Assembly: GCF_030052815.1 (NCBI RefSeq)
Contig: NC_079509.1
Location: 50,196,488-50,260,487 of the forward strand
DNA length: 64,000 bases
Direction of reading: 5' to 3'
DNA from: Hevea brasiliensis
Taxonomy: Eukaryota; Streptophyta; Magnoliopsida; Malpighiales; Euphorbiaceae
In this document: positions 37,310 to 51,400 of the stretch, piece after piece
Layout of the letters: every line of letters begins with the position of its first letter
Numbering within the stretch: the stretch's first letter is position 1
Notes under the pieces: generated by a model
Seen by the model: the letters and a program-made list of their open reading frames with translations, nothing else
Told to the model about the DNA's origin: nothing
The model's database searches: none
Program-made: the position numbers and the translations under genes

Positions 37310-40300
37310 TAACACTTCTTTGTTGGAATTGTCAGGGGTTTGGGCAACCCCTGACAATGAAAGCTCTTAGGGAGCTTATATCAAGAAATAAGCCTAAGGT
37401 GGTGTTTTTATTAGAGACAAAGAAACAGAAAAGTTTTTTTGGAACATTGTGGAATTAGATACGACTTTCAACACTCTTTTTATGTTGATCCAGAAGGATT
37501 ATCTAGGGGTTTTACATTATAGTGGAAGGATTGTATTCCAGTTCAAGTTTTGCAAGGGTCGAAGAGGTGGATTAATGTTTTCACTTCCCAACCTACCCCC
37601 TAACACGCAACCTTTGTGTATGGTCATCCAGATGTGCGAGGACGTGTTGCATTCCTTGATAGTCTCAAGCATCTTGATATACAGCATGGGGTCCCTTGGC
37701 TTATCATGGGGGATTTTAACATTTGTAATGCTCAGATTGACAAGTGGGGTGCTAGAAGGGTCAATCCATCCATTGCCCAAAGCTATAATGACTTTGTGTT
37801 TGATGCAGCATTGGAAGAGCTTCCTTTTAAAGTGCAGAGATTCACTTAGACTAGTAAGCAATTTGGTCCGACTTGCATTATGGAAAGATTGGATAAAGCA
37901 TTAATTAATCTTGAATGGCGATGCCTTTTCCCCCATAATCAACTGATGCATTAAAAGTTTTCAGCATCAGATCATTGTCCATTTATTCTTATCCTCCACC
38001 AAATGTATAGATAGGCCAACTCAACTTTTCACTTTGATCTCTGCTGGCCAACCTCTATGGATTGTGAAGAGCTAATTAAAAATTCTTGGCTTCCAATTCT
38101 TTTGATTTTATGGGAAAATTGAATTTAGGGATGCTCTTATGTTGTGGAGAAGATAAACTTTTGGTAATTCTTGAAGAAGAATCCAAGAGTTATCTATGGA
38201 ACTTGATAGCTTAATTTCTTCCCCATTGCATCAAGCTACCCAAGCTGAGATAGATAACATTCAACACCAACTGAAAGAGCAATGGCAATTAGAGGAAATT
38301 TTTTGGTTCCAGAAGGCAAGAGTAAACTCGTTAATGTTTAGGGATAGTAATTCCTACTTCTTTCATGCCACAACATCTCAATGACGACAAAGGAATCAAA
38401 TTGTTAAAATTAAAGACAGTAGAGGAAAATGGGTGTAGGATGAATTTTCTATAAAACAGGAAGTATACAATTTCTTCAGAAATCGTTTTTAGAAGGAAAT
38501 AGGGAATCTTATGTTGAGGTCATAAATGGGATTCCTTAAGTGGTTTCAGCTGCAATGAACGAAGCTTTATGTGGATTAGTTTCAGAGAAGGAGATAAAAA
38601 ATGTGGTTTACTCTATGGGAGCCTATAATGCCCTAGGACTGAATGGTTTCCAAGGAGTTTTTTACTAGAAATATTGGAGTGTGATCAAAGCTGAATTGGT
38701 AGAATTGGTCCAAGGTTATTTTAGAAGTGGAGTTCTACCTCGGTACTTAAACGCTACCAAAATTGTGTTAATTCCCAAAAATCAATCTCCTGAATCTTTT
38801 TCAGACTTTCGTCCCATCAGTCTATGTAATTTTGCATATAAGGTTATTTCTAAAACCTTGGCAAATCGACTGAAACCTTGGCTAGATGAAATTATCTCCC
38901 CACTTTAAGTTATTTTTGTTCCTCAACGTAGTATTCATGATAACGTCTGCATTGCACATGAAGCTTTTCATGGGCTTCGTAAGTAGCGTAAAGGAAAAAT
39001 GGGGGCCATGGCTATGAAGATTGATATTCATAAGGCTTATGACTCTGTCAACTGGGATTTCCTTATGGATATTATGTGTAAGATGGGTTTTTGCAATATA
39101 TGGTTAAACTGGATCTATCAATGCATTGCAACAGTTGAGTACACTATGGTTATAAATGGTGAGAGCTTGCTTCCTTTCTATCCAGAGTGCGGTTTAAGGC
39201 AGGGAGACCCCATTTCTTCGTACCTTTTCCTACTGGTTTCAGATGTGCTTTTTCGATTATTTGAGGAAGCAATGGCATGCAACAAATTAAGTGGATATAG
39301 AATCAGTAGACACTGTCCCTCCCTGTCTCATTTGTTGTTTGCAGATGGTACTCTTCTTTTTGGGAAAGCTTCAATTGAAGAACCACTACAATTTAAACAA
39401 ATTCTTAATAATAGAGAATTAACCAAGTAAAGTTCGAATTACTCTTTAGCAGTTATACCCTCATGCCATGTCAGACAAGCTATCTCAAATCTACTTGGAA
39501 TATATGAACAAGGAGGAATGACCAAGTCTCTTGGATTACCAGTTACATGGGGCAAATAGAAAGCTTAGGCTATTCATTTTATTAAAGATCGAGTCTTACA
39601 CAAATTGCAAGGATGGAAATCCAAATTTCTTTCGCAAGCAAGTCGAGAAGTTCTCATAAAAACTATTTTACAAGCTCTCCCTTCTTATGTCATGGCCGCA
39701 TTTAAATTACCGAAAAGATTTATTAAACATCTTCATAGTTTGGCAGCAAAGTTTTAGTGGAGGAACTCCTTTGATAAATCAAGCATCCACTGGTTATCTT
39801 AAACAAGTTATCCTGGAGTAAAGGGGAGGGAGGAATTGGCTTTAAAGACCTTTCTCTGTTTAGTGATGCTTTTTTAGCAAATAGAGCTTGGAGATCGATT
39901 AAGTTCCCTCATTTGCTTTGGTCTCGTATAATGAAGGGTATTTATTTCCATTCCTCAGATTTCTTGATAGCTTTGGAAGGTTATTCACCATCTTGGGGGT
40001 GGAGAAGTTTACTAGTGGGATGGGCAGCTCTGAAGATGGGGTTAAGATGGCACATTACAGGACCATCTTTTGTTAATGTTTGGTCTAAACCTTGGGTACC
40101 CTCCCTTCCAGACTTCAAAATAGGAAGTCAACGTCCTACTAATAGTCCTATCCTTTATGTGGCAGATTTAATTAATAATGCTACAAGGCAGTGGGATTTT
40201 CTTATCCTATATGCTTACTTTTCACCATTTGAATGCAAGGAAATTCTCAAAATTCCTCTTGGTGATCATCAAACAGAGATAGGAAGAGTGTGGCATTTTT

Positions 40301-40549
40301 CTAGAAGTGGGAATGCTTCTGTTAAATCTATCTATTATCAGCTCAAATTAGCTCAAGCTAGGCAAGGCCAATAATCAAGTCCATAAACCTCTTATGCTCT
40401 TGCTTTAGCCTTTTGGCATAAGATTTGGTATCTTCCCATCTAACCTAAGATTCGCAACTTCATTTGGAGGGCATGACATAATTCTCTAGCAACTAAGGAG
40501 AATATTTTTATTAGAGGATGTTCATCCTTTGCAGCTTGTTCTTTGTGTA
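37310..40549 (+). pseudogene. LINE ORF2: endonuclease and reverse transcriptase
   Basis: Endonuclease motifs are GLGNP..MKALRELI (about 37340), LLETKKQ (about 37410), WLIMGDFN (about 37695-37720) and SDHCPF (about 37966). The RT region gives IPKNQSPESFSDFRPISLCN (about 38775-38830), KIDIHKAYDSVNWDFL (about 39016) and GLRQGDPISSYLF (about 39190). The catalytic box reads FADG instead of FADD (39338-39349), a lost aspartate. Post-RT segments such as SWGWRSLL (about 39995) and FWHKIWYLP follow. At least ten stops or frameshifts interrupt the frame. It runs directly into the left LTR of element B and resumes at 51537. In life, this protein nicks DNA and copies the LINE RNA at the target. Confidence 0.88.
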
Positions 40550-43500
40550 TGTGACACCCCTTACCCGTGTACAACATATCCGAGTAAGCAATGTCACACG
40601 GTGTACCGGCACACTCTATTTTACCTTAATTAATTTTTATCATGGTTTTGAATATAACTTGTGAAATATAATATATTTGAGCCATTTATCGAAATTATAA
40701 TTCATTTGAGGTTCCGAAAATTTTATAGAAAATCCGGCAGAGTACCGGCTAAAAATGGAGAAAACAGTTCTTCGGAACCTGTGAAAAACACTTCCAAAAT
40801 CATTTTCAAACAATCCCAACTCCATTTTATCAACAAAGTCTCAATATGATTTTCAACAACCTTTCCATTACTCAAACATTCATTTCTCATGATACTCATA
40901 TACAAGCAATAAATAAATACTCAAACTTTACATTTATAACCACAATTTTCATTATTTACATGAAAATCAAAATACATTACATAAGTTCAATTACATATGA
41001 GAAAATAAAAATTAGTTACAAAATACCAAAATGAAACCTAGTGTCCTACCAATGCACTGTGGATGGTGAGGTGACACGGACACTATGCAGAGCTACAGGA
41101 TGGTCTCACCCAGTCTGCGGTCTACTGGGCTCTCGATCAGTATCTCCAGAACTTACGCGTGGCAAAAGCAACGCGCTAAGCAATAATGCTTAGTGGTGCA
41201 ATAATAAAATAAAAGGAAATAGTAGAAAATAAATATGTATTGAATGTATCGATGTTTTACTGGTTTTGTACTTGTTATAATCATTTATTTCGTTAACTTT
41301 ATCCACTTTCATTCTTTTGGTTGCCCAAGTAACCTATACTGAACGATCGATCGATAAACGGGTAACCGGCACTAGGTATCAAGTACTCGCCGTCACACCA
41401 TCGGTCACATATATATCTCGGTAAATGTAATGGCTAACAAGTCAGAATAATATTAGGCACGAGGCCAAGTCTCAACACAATGTCGAAATGGCTAAAAGCC
41501 ATAAAATCACAGAATAGCATAATGCCATGTGCAGTACTGCTAACTGAACCCTATTGGCATGCCAAACTATCCAAACCAATCTTGTTAGGTATACTAGGGC
41601 ACTTGATACTTTTGAATTCTTCAATTTTTGAGTTTCAAGTTTTGGTGTCACTATTCACTTTATTGGTCAACAAAAATGATGACTTTTGGATAGAAAATAG
41701 GTACATTGGTTTTGACACTCCCAACATACCACATTTTACATTCAAAACTTGTTGGCATTAATCACCAATACCATTTCTAAGCTTAAACCAAGGGAGCATA
41801 ATTTTTCAGTTTTTATACCTAAACTTCACTGTTCCATTAATGACTGTTACAGTGGGAATTTGAAGAAATAGTAAAAATGAAAGTTGTTCCTTATTTTTTC
41901 TAGTTGAATTTCCTTTTTTGAATCACTTCATTTCGAGTTTTGTAGCTCCAGTTATGGTTCAAAAACCACAGCTGGCCGGATTGCAAAACTGCAGAATTGA
42001 CCATATCTACAGTGCAGAGAACAGTGACTGCCACTGCCTTGTTGGATAGGTTCTGGTCATAATTTGGGGTAGGTTTCTTCATGAAAGTTGTTTTTCTATA
42101 TCTTATCTTGTTGCTGTAAAAATTTCAGGTCAATTGGCCCATTCTACAATGAGTTATGGCCAAATGAACAATTACTGTTCATTTGGTCATTCTGCAGATT
42201 CTGGTTGCAGGGTATCCGGATTGGGGCCAATTTTTGGTCCACTTGCTTTGGTCTTTTGGGCATAGTTTCTTCAGCAAAATTGTGCCATTATATGTCTAGT
42301 TTCATGTCCAATTGGCCAAACACCAATTGAACCTACACAGCCAAATTTATGGCTGTCCAAGTGGGCTGGAATCACAGCCTCACCTGCTGCCCTCACTAGG
42401 CAGCATACCAATTCAGGTTATAACACTCTAATGCACTTCAAATTATGGTCAACTCACCTCAAATGGTCACTAATTGACCATTAGAATGTTCACTCATCAT
42501 TTCATAAGCAAAGTCCAAGTTTCACTCCCAAAACCCTAATTTCCCATTTTATTTCACCCATACACCTTAGTTAAACACTTTCATTCATTACATATATGTA
42601 TATAAACTTTAAACACCCTCTCTAATCCACTCTAAGCCCATCTGAACAATCAACATCATAATCCTCACTAGGCTATCGAATTCCATGGGATACATATACC
42701 TAAGTTTTACTTCATTTAAGTTACATTTTCATACTCATTTTAAGTCCCTAACATGGAATAAGAGAGATTTATACATAAATAAGCACTAACTTCTTGTAGG
42801 GCAGAATTTTCCAAGCTTAAACTTCACTTTCTTTCCTTTTCTAGGCTGCCAAACACTTTCCCAAGAGGTATGGACAAGTTTTAATGAAAGGTGTCTAGGG
42901 TTTAGTAGTGGAAATTCATGGGAAAATGGAAGTGATGCAAGAAATTTTTATGGAGGGCTATGGAAGAGAGGTCACGGCTTGAGGAAGAAGAGGAAGAAGA
43001 CCAGAATTTTTTTGGTTTATTTTGACTCTTTTAAGTGATTTAAGAAAGCTTGTTGAATGGTGATTGGTTGGGAACTTTTAAATGACCTCTTAATGATGTC
43101 ATTATTTGCATTATTTTGATTTTTCTTTTCTTTTCTTTTCTACTAACTTTAAATTAGTTTTTCATCAACATTAATTCATATTTTATGTCATAATAATTAT
43201 TTCCTCAACTGGACAAGTCGGCCAAAAATCACCTCTGAAGGCGAAATGACCAAAATGCCCTCCGTTTGGCTTAACGGGTCAAAATTGTCTGTACCGATTG
43301 AAAAATTTTTCTAAATATTTTCTTGGCATTCTAATGCCATAGGAACCTCAATGACCCTTCTCTGGAGTCCCAAAAATTATTTTATGAATTTTTTCCCGGG
43401 TCTAGGGCTCCTAGTTGCGAGAACCGCAACTTCCCTCTGGGTTACCCATCGCTTGGGCACCGGCTCATTTAACTTAGTTGTATTTTATTTCTAAAATTTT

Positions 43501-43644
43501 TACTAAATTTTTCTTATTAATATTTGAGTTAATTATGGTCCCTCACTTTAATTTAAATATTTTTCCAGACGTTCTAGTTGTCCGGACCGACACTGGTCAC
43601 CGGAACAGTAGAAGGTACGGAGTTGCTACCGGGAGGGTGTTACA
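40550..43644 (-). repeat. Element B, 3' LTR (left copy)
   Basis: Runs from tgtgacacccc to gggtgttaca on the plus strand. Small open frames here recur at the same offsets in the right LTR (for example 40846-41034 and 48742-48930) and are not genes. Confidence 0.95.
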
Positions 43645-43673
43645 ACTCTTCCCCTCTAATTTAAATTTTGTCC

Positions 43674-46600
43674 TCAAAATTTACCTGATGCAAACAGTTG
43701 AGGGAACTGTTGCCTCATCGTCTCTTCACTTTCCCAAGTTGCCTCCTCGGTGTTGTGGTGCCTCCAAAGTACTTTCACCAGTGGAATCTGCTTATTCCTT
43801 AATTCTTTTACTTCCCGAGCCAGGATCCGTAGAGGTTCTTCTTCATATGTCAAATCCGATTGTATTTCAATTTCTTCCCTGGAGATGACATGTGAAGGAT
43901 CTGAGCGGTATCTTCTAAGCATGGACACGTGGAACACATTGTGGATCTTGTCCAGCTCTGGTGGTAAAGCTAGCCTGTAGGCTACTGGTCCCACACGTTC
44001 AATGACTTCATATGGGCCAATAAACCTAGGGCTTAACTTACCTTTTCTTCCAAACCTCAATACTTTCTTCCACGGTGACACCTTGAGGAACACTTTGTCG
44101 CCAATCACATATTCTATTTCTTTTCTCTTCAGGTCAGCATAAGATTTCTGTCTGTCCGAGGCAACCTTCAGGTTGGCTTTGATTAGTTTCACTTTCTCTT
44201 CAGTCTGTTTCACCAAATCTGGGCCTACCAGTTTGTCTTCGCCCAATTCAGTCCAGCACACTGGAGTTCTACATTTTCTCCCATACAGTGCTTCATATGG
44301 GGCCATTTGGATGCTAGCTTGGTAGCTATTGTTGTATGCAAATTCTGCCAGTGGGAGGTATCTATCCCAACTTCCCTCAAACTCAATGACACAACTTCTC
44401 AGCATATCCTTAAGGACCTGACATATATTTCATGTTATTTTTATCATTTCAGCTCAATATGTGTATTTGTTTAATTGGTTTCAATTGTTTACCTGGATTA
44501 CTCTTTCTGATTGCCCATCCGTCTGAGGATGGAAAGCTGTACTGAAGTGGAGTTGTGTACCCAAGGACTCATGCAACTTCTTCCAAAATCTCGATGTAAA
44601 CCTTGGGTCTCAATTGGATATGATGGAAAGTGAAATTCCATGCAGTTTAACTATCTCACTGATATATAATTCTGCTAACTTCTCCAGTGAGTAGTCATCT
44701 AATCGGAAGAAAGTGTGTCGACTTCACAATCTATCTACTATCACCCATACTGCATCATGTTTCTTCTGGGTGAGAGGTAGACCACTTACAAAATCCATGG
44801 TGACCCGATCCCATTTCCATTCAGGTATGCATATAGGCTGTAGCAAACCTGATGGAGCTTGATGTTCTGCCTTGACTTGCTGACATGTCAAGCATTTAGT
44901 CACATAGTCAGCTATGTCCTTCTTCATACCAGGCCACCAATACTAAAGCTTCAGATCATGATACATCTTTGTACTTTCTGGGTGCATAGCATATACACTG
45001 GTGTGTGCCTCTTTTAGAATACTGGCCTTCAATTCCCCATTATCTGGTACACACAGTCTTCCTTTGTAATACAGACACCCATTTGCTTTCACTTCATAGT
45101 CAGTTGCTTTTCCCTCTGAGAGTTTACTCATAATAGCCATTAGCTTCTCATCTACCTTCTGCCCATCTAAAATCTGCTGTAACAGGTTTGGCCTCACTTG
45201 TAACTCAGCCAAAATAGCTCCATCTCGAACCAAAGATAGACGGGCATTCAATGATCTCAAAGCTGTGATGGATTTTCTGCTCAAAGCATCAGCAACTACA
45301 TTTGCCTTCCCAGGATGGTAATCAATTACACAATCATAATCCTTCAGGAACTCAATCCATCGTCTCTGTCTAAGGTTGAGCTCCTTCTAAGTTGGCAAAT
45401 ATTTCAGACTTTTGTGGTCTGTGTAAATGTAGCACTTTTCACCACACAAGTAATGCCTCCATATCTTCAGTGCGAAGATAATTGCTGCAAGCTCTAGATC
45501 ATGGGTAGGGTAATTCTGTTCATGTGGCCTTAGTGAAGCATAAGCGACCACCTTTTCCTCTTGCATCAATACACACCTAACCTATTATGAGAGGCATCAC
45601 TGTAGACCACAAAGTCCTTTCTCGACCTTGTGTGTAACACTGGTGCCTCTGTCAACATAGCCTTCAACTTCTCAAAACTGGTCTGACACTTGTCATTCCA
45701 GTCAAATCTGACATTCTTGTGTAACAACTTGGTCATTGGAGCAGCTATTAAGGAAAATCCCTTTACAAATCTCCTGTAATACCCAGCTAGCCCCAAGAAG
45801 CTTCTAACCTCAGTTGTATTCCTGGGAGGCTTCCATTCCATCACTGCTTCTATTTTCTTGGGATCCACCCTAATCCCATCAGCTGACACTATGTGTCCAA
45901 GGAATGCAATCTCATTCAACCAAAAGTCAAACTTGGACAACTTAGCATACAGCTTCTTTTCTCTCAGGGTTTGCAGAACAATCCTCAAATGTTCATCATG
46001 TTCTTCCCTGGTCTTGGAATACACCAAAATATCATCAATAAAGACCACTACGAACCGATCTAAGTGTGAGTGGAAGATACGGTTCATAAGGTCCATGAAT
46101 GCTGCTGGTGCATTTGTTAGGCCAAAGGGCATCACTAGAAACTCATAATGCCCATATCGGGTCCTGAATGCAGTCTTTGGCACATCTGCATCCTTCACCC
46201 TCAACTGATGATACCCTGATCTGAGATCAATCTTAGAAAATACTCCTGCTCCCTTCAACTGATCAAACAGATCATCAATTCTAGGCAACGGATATTTGTT
46301 CTTCACAGTCACTTTATTCAATCAGTAATCGTTGCATAGACTCAAAGTCCCATACTTCTTTTTCACAAAACTAAATCGAGCTCCCCATGGTGACACACTG
46401 GGGCGTATGAACCCCTTATCAATTAACTCTTGCAACTGAGTTTTCAACTCCCTCAATTCAGTGGGTGCCATCCTATAAGGAGCAATAGAAATGGGTGCTG
46501 TACTCGGCAGTGTCTCAATAGCAAATTCAACTTCCCTTTCTGGTGGCAAACCAGGCAACTCTTCAGGGAACATATCTGGAAAGTCTCTTACTGTGGGTAT

Positions 46601-47413
46601 ATCACTCAGGTTTGGCTTAGCCTGCCTAGTATCCACCACATGTGCTAGGCAGGCTTCACAGCCTTTTCTCATCATTCTTCTTGTAACTGTGGCTGAGATG
46701 ACATTGGACAAGAAATCTATCCTTTCCCCCACAACTGTGATCTCATTACCCTCAGAAGTTTTCAAAGAAATTCTCTTCAATTTGCAATCAACCATTGCCT
46801 GATGACGTGACAACCAGTCCATTCCCAAAATCACGTCAAACTCATGGAAAGGCAACTCAATCAGGTCTGCCAAGAATTCATACCCCTGAATCCTTAACGG
46901 GCAACCCTTGTATACTTTGTTCACCACTACACTATGGCCCAATGGATTAGTGACCAGAATGTCTTGGTCACTCTCCCCTTCTAGTATCCCCCTTTCTACG
47001 GGTAGGTTGATGCAGATGTATGAATGAGTGGATCCTGGATCCACCAATGCATGCACAGGAGTATTGTAGAGGAAGAACATACCCCTGATGACGTTTGGGG
47101 CATCTTGCTCTTCCTGAGCTCTCATGGTATAAGCTCTGGCAGGTGGTCTGTTATCAGGTCTCTCTGCTGGCTCAGATGCAGGCCTCTGAGATGATCCCAC
47201 TGCCTCAGATTTGCCAGATTTCCTACCCCTTTGTGGGGCAGGAGCAGGTCCGTCTGCTTGTGTTGGAGCAGCTGTAGTAGTTCTGCGTGGACAGTTCTTC
47301 AACTGATGCTCTGTTGACCCACACCTTAAGCACCGCCACTCTCCAACACTCCCTTTATGCCATTTGAAAGCAGTGTGGACATGCGAGAAGATCGGGCTGG
47401 TCCTGAACCCCAT
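43674..47413 (-). pseudogene. Element B pol (protease, RT, RNase H, integrase, chromodomain)
   Basis: Domains on the minus strand in order: gag knuckle CLRCGSTEHQLKNC (about 47320); protease DPGSTHSYI (about 47040); LGMDWL (about 46820); RT with YRMAPTELRELK, the [12 protein letters not shown] block and catalytic FIDD (about 46042-46031); RNase H with YSDAS and [10 protein letters not shown] (45620-45400); integrase zinc finger and [13 protein letters not shown] (about 44890), TMDFVSGLP (about 44800), SN-stop-DPRF (about 44600) and GQSERVIQ (about 44500). A 75-bp intron-like insert (44418-44492) follows, then the C-terminal part 43674-44417 ending in a chromodomain-like segment (VKVLWRHHNTEEATWE, about 43740). 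Breaks are stops at about 46319, 45388 and 44942, a frameshift near 44720 and a stop near 44606. Several fit C-to-T change at CGA or CAG codons. Confidence 0.92.
44418..44492 (-). other. 75-bp spliceosomal-type intron inside integrase of element B
   Basis: On the minus strand the coding frame GQSERVIQ ends with a CAG, then comes gtaaacaattg.. ..atatatgtcag, then the frame resumes VLKDMLRSC. The insert has GT and AG borders, is AT-rich and holds an in-frame TGA. Removing it restores a continuous integrase frame as in related elements. Splicing itself is inferred. Confidence 0.7.
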
Positions 47414-47539
47414 CCTCGAGAGCGCCCACCGATGGTGTGGGTGACCTCTCCTAGGGGTAAAGCGTGGCCCTGGGCCCCGACCACGACCTTGTGGTTGACT
47501 GAACTCAGGTGTGGACCCTTGAACTTCTTCCCAAATGCA

Positions 47540-48318
47540 GAGATGAACTAGACCGACTGGGCCCCTCTTCTCTCTCTCTCTTCAGTCCGCTCACTTATTC
47601 TTACTTTTTCAACTTTTATTGCAGCTTCCACTAACTTGGTGAAGTCGGTAATTCCCAAGGCAGTGATCATGATCTTTATATTGTCATTCAATCCCTCTTC
47701 AAATCTCTTACATCTTTCAGCTTCGTTAGGGACTATCTCCCTTCCGTAGCGGCTCAATCTGACAAATTCCTTCTCATACTCGCCACCGACACTGTCTCGC
47801 TCAGTTAATGAACTCTCTTCTTCTCTCTTCTAGGTATACACTACCCACATATTTCTTCTTAAATTCGGAGAGGAAGAAGTCCCAAGTTACTATTTCTAGT
47901 CAGATTCACTAGACACAGATCCCACCATTCATATGCATCGTCTTGCAAAGGGGATACAGAGATTCCAAGTTTTGCCCTCGAGTGCAAAGTGGAGTTGTTT
48001 TAAAACTCACTGCTCTGCTCAACCAATTTTGTTTTGCTACCGCAATAATCATCTTCTCTCTTGCCAAAGAAGTCTACTGCTCCAAACTTTCTCAATTTTT
48101 CCAGGTGTGATTTTGGTTGTGGAGGTGGTGGTGGTGGTGGCATTACTCCAGCTATTTGTTTGAAAAATTCAGCCATTTGCTGGAACATGGCCTGTGGAGG
48201 CTGAGCAGGCTTTGCTTGAGCTGGCGGAGCAGGTTCTCCCATACCTCCAGCCTCATTTCCGCAGTGGAGCATGACTCTCCACTTCCTCCTCAACTGCCCT
48301 CTGAGATGTAGGGTCCAT
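47540..48318 (-). pseudogene. Element B gag remnant
   Basis: Translation begins near 48318 (MDPTSQRAVEEEVESHAPLR). It then breaks by frameshift into a stretch with MFQQMAEFFKQIAGVMPPPP (about 48195-48120). A degraded middle follows (47760-48000), then CKRFEEGLNDNIKIMITALG (about 47712-47650) and a charged region. The zinc knuckle lies in the next frame at about 47320. The gag core is badly damaged compared with pol, so particle formation would need help from another copy. Confidence 0.8.
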
Positions 48319-48445
48319 ATCCTATTCAAAATAACAAAGACAAACAAATCTGTATTAGTGTCACCTCGACTCTTACAAATGCAATGCATGGTATGGACTC
48401 AGTCTAGGCCCAGAAACGCCTAAACCGTGCTCTGATACCACTAAA

Positions 48446-51400
48446 TGTGACACCCCTTACCCGTGTACAGCATATCCGAGTAAGCAATGTCACACGGTGT
48501 ACCTGCACACTCTATTTTACCTTAATTAATTTTTATCATGGTTTTGAATATAACTTGTGAAATATAATATATTTGAGCCATTTATCGAAATTATAATTTA
48601 TTTGAGGTTCCGAAAATTTTATAGAAAATCCGGCAGAGTACCGGCTAAAAATGGAGAAAACAGTTCTTCGGAACCTGTGAAAAACACTTCCAAAATCATT
48701 TTCAAACAATCCCAACTCCATTTTATCAACAAAGTCTCAATATGATTTTCAACAACCTTTCCATTACTCAAACATTCATTTCTCATGATACTCATATACA
48801 AGCAATAAATAAATACTCAAACTTTACATTCATAACCACAATTTTCATTATTTACATGAAAATCAAAATACATTACATAAGTTCAATTACATATGAGAAA
48901 ATAAAAATTAGTTACAAAATACCAAAATGAAACCTAGTGTCCTACCAATGCACTGTGGATGGTGAGGTGACACGGACACTATGCAGAGTCAGGATGGTCT
49001 CACCCATCATGGTCTACTGGGCTCTCAATCAGTATCTCCAGAACCTACGCGTGGCAAAAGCAACGCGCTAAGCAATAATGCTTAGTGGTGCAATAATAAA
49101 ATAAAAGGAAACAGCATAAAATAAATATGTATTGAATGTATCGATGTTTTACTGGTTTTGTACTTGTTATAATCATTTATTTCGTTAACTTTATCCACTT
49201 TCATTCTTTTGGTTGCCCAAGTAACCTATACTGAACGATCGATCAATAAACGTAAACCGCACTGGGTATCAAGTACCTCGGGCCGTCACACCATCGGTCA
49301 CATATATATCTCCCGGTGTGCAATAGAACAGCTAACAAGCTGTAAATAATATTAGGCACGAGGCCAAGTCTCAACACAATGTCGAAATGGCTAAAAGCCA
49401 TAAAATCACAGAATGGCATAATGTCATGTGCAGTACTGCTAACTGAACCTATTGGCATGCCAAACTATCCAAACCAATCTTGTTAGGTATACTAGGGCAC
49501 TTGATACTTTTGAATTCTTCAATTTTTGAGTTTCAAGTTTTGGTGTCACTATTCACTTTATTGGTCAACAAAAATGTTGACTTTTGGATAGAAAATAGGT
49601 ACATTGGTTTTGACACTCCCAACATACCACATTTTGCATTCAAAACTTGTTGGCATTAATCACCAATACCATTTCTAAGCTTAAACCAAGGGAGCAGAAT
49701 TTTTTAGTTTTTGTACCTAAACTTCACTGTTCCATTAATGACTGTTACAGTGGGAATTTGAAGAAATGGTAAACATTAAAGTTGTTTCTTATTTTGTCTA
49801 GTTGAATTTCCTTTTTTGAATTACTACATTTGGAGTTTTGTAGCTCCAGTTATGGTTCAAAAACCACAGCTGGCCGGATTGCAAAACTGCAGAATTGACC
49901 ATATCTACAGTGCAGTGAACAGTGACTGCCACTGCCTTGTTGGATAGGTTCTGCTCATAATTTGGGGTAGGTTTCTTCATGAAAGTTGTTTGTCTATATC
50001 TTATCTTGTTGCTGTAAAAATTTCAGGTCAATTGGCCCATTCTACAATGAGTTATGGCCAAATGAACAATTACTGTTCATTTGGTCATTCTGCAGATTCT
50101 GGTTGCAGGGTATCCGGATTGGGGCCAATTTTTGGTCCACTTGCTTTGGTCTTTTGGGCATGGTTTCTTCAGCAAAATTGTGCCATTATATGTCTAGTTT
50201 CATGTCCAATTGGCCAAACACCAATTGAACCTACACAGCCAAAGTTATGGCTGTCCAAGTGGGCTGGAATCACAGCCTCACCTGCTGCCCTCACTAGGCA
50301 GCATACCAATTCAGGTTATAACACTCTAATGCACTTCAAATTATGGTCAACTCACCTCAAATGGTCACTAATTGACCATTAGAATGTTCACTCATCATTT
50401 CATAAGCAAAGTCTAAGTTTCACTCCAAAAACCCTAATTTCCCATTTCATTTCACCCATACACCTTAGTTAAACACTTTCATTCATTACATATATGTATA
50501 TACACTTTAAACACCCTCTCTAATCCACTCTAAGCCCATCTGAACAATCAACATCATAATCCTCACTAGGCTGCCAAATTCCATGGGATACATATACCTA
50601 AGTTTTACTTCATTTAAGTTACATTTTCATACTCATTTTAAGTCCCTAACATGGAATAAGAGAGATTTATACATAAATAAGCACTAACCTCTTGTAGGGT
50701 AGAATTTTTCAAGCTTAAACTTCACTTTCTTTCCTTTTCTAGGCTGCCAAACACTTTCCCAAGAGGTATGGACAAGTTTTAATGAAAGGTGTCTAGGGTT
50801 TAGTAGTGGAAATTCATGGGAAAATGGAAGTGATGCAAGAAATTTTTATGGAGGGCTATGGAAGAGAGGTCACGGCTTGAGGAAGAAGAGGAAGAAGACC
50901 ATAATTTTTTTGGTCTATTTTGACTCTTTTAAGTGATTTAAGAAAGCTTGTTGAATGGTGATTGGTTGGGAACTTTTAAATGACCTCTTAATGATATCAT
51001 TATTTGCATTATTTTGATTTTTCTTTTCTTTTCTTTTCTACTAACTTTAAATTAGTTTTTCATCAACATTAATTCATATTTTATGTCATAATAATTATTT
51101 ACTCAACTGGACAAGTCGGCCAAAAATCACCTCTGAAGGCGAAATGACCAAAATGCCCTCCGTTAACGGGTCAAAATTGTCTGTACCGATTGAAAAATTT
51201 TTCTAAATATTTTCTTGGCATTCTAATGCCATAGGAACCTCAATGACCCTTCTCTGGAGTCCCAAAAATTATTTTATGAATTTTTCCCCGGGTCTAGGGC
51301 TCCTAGTTGCGAGAACCGCAACTTCCCTCTGGGTTACCCATCGTTTGGGCACCGGCTCATTTAACTTAGTTGTATTTTATTTCTAAAATTTTTACTAAAT

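Noticed and set aside
40640..41034. Open frames repeated at 48536-48930
   Set aside because: They are identical because they lie in the paired LTRs of element B; not genes.
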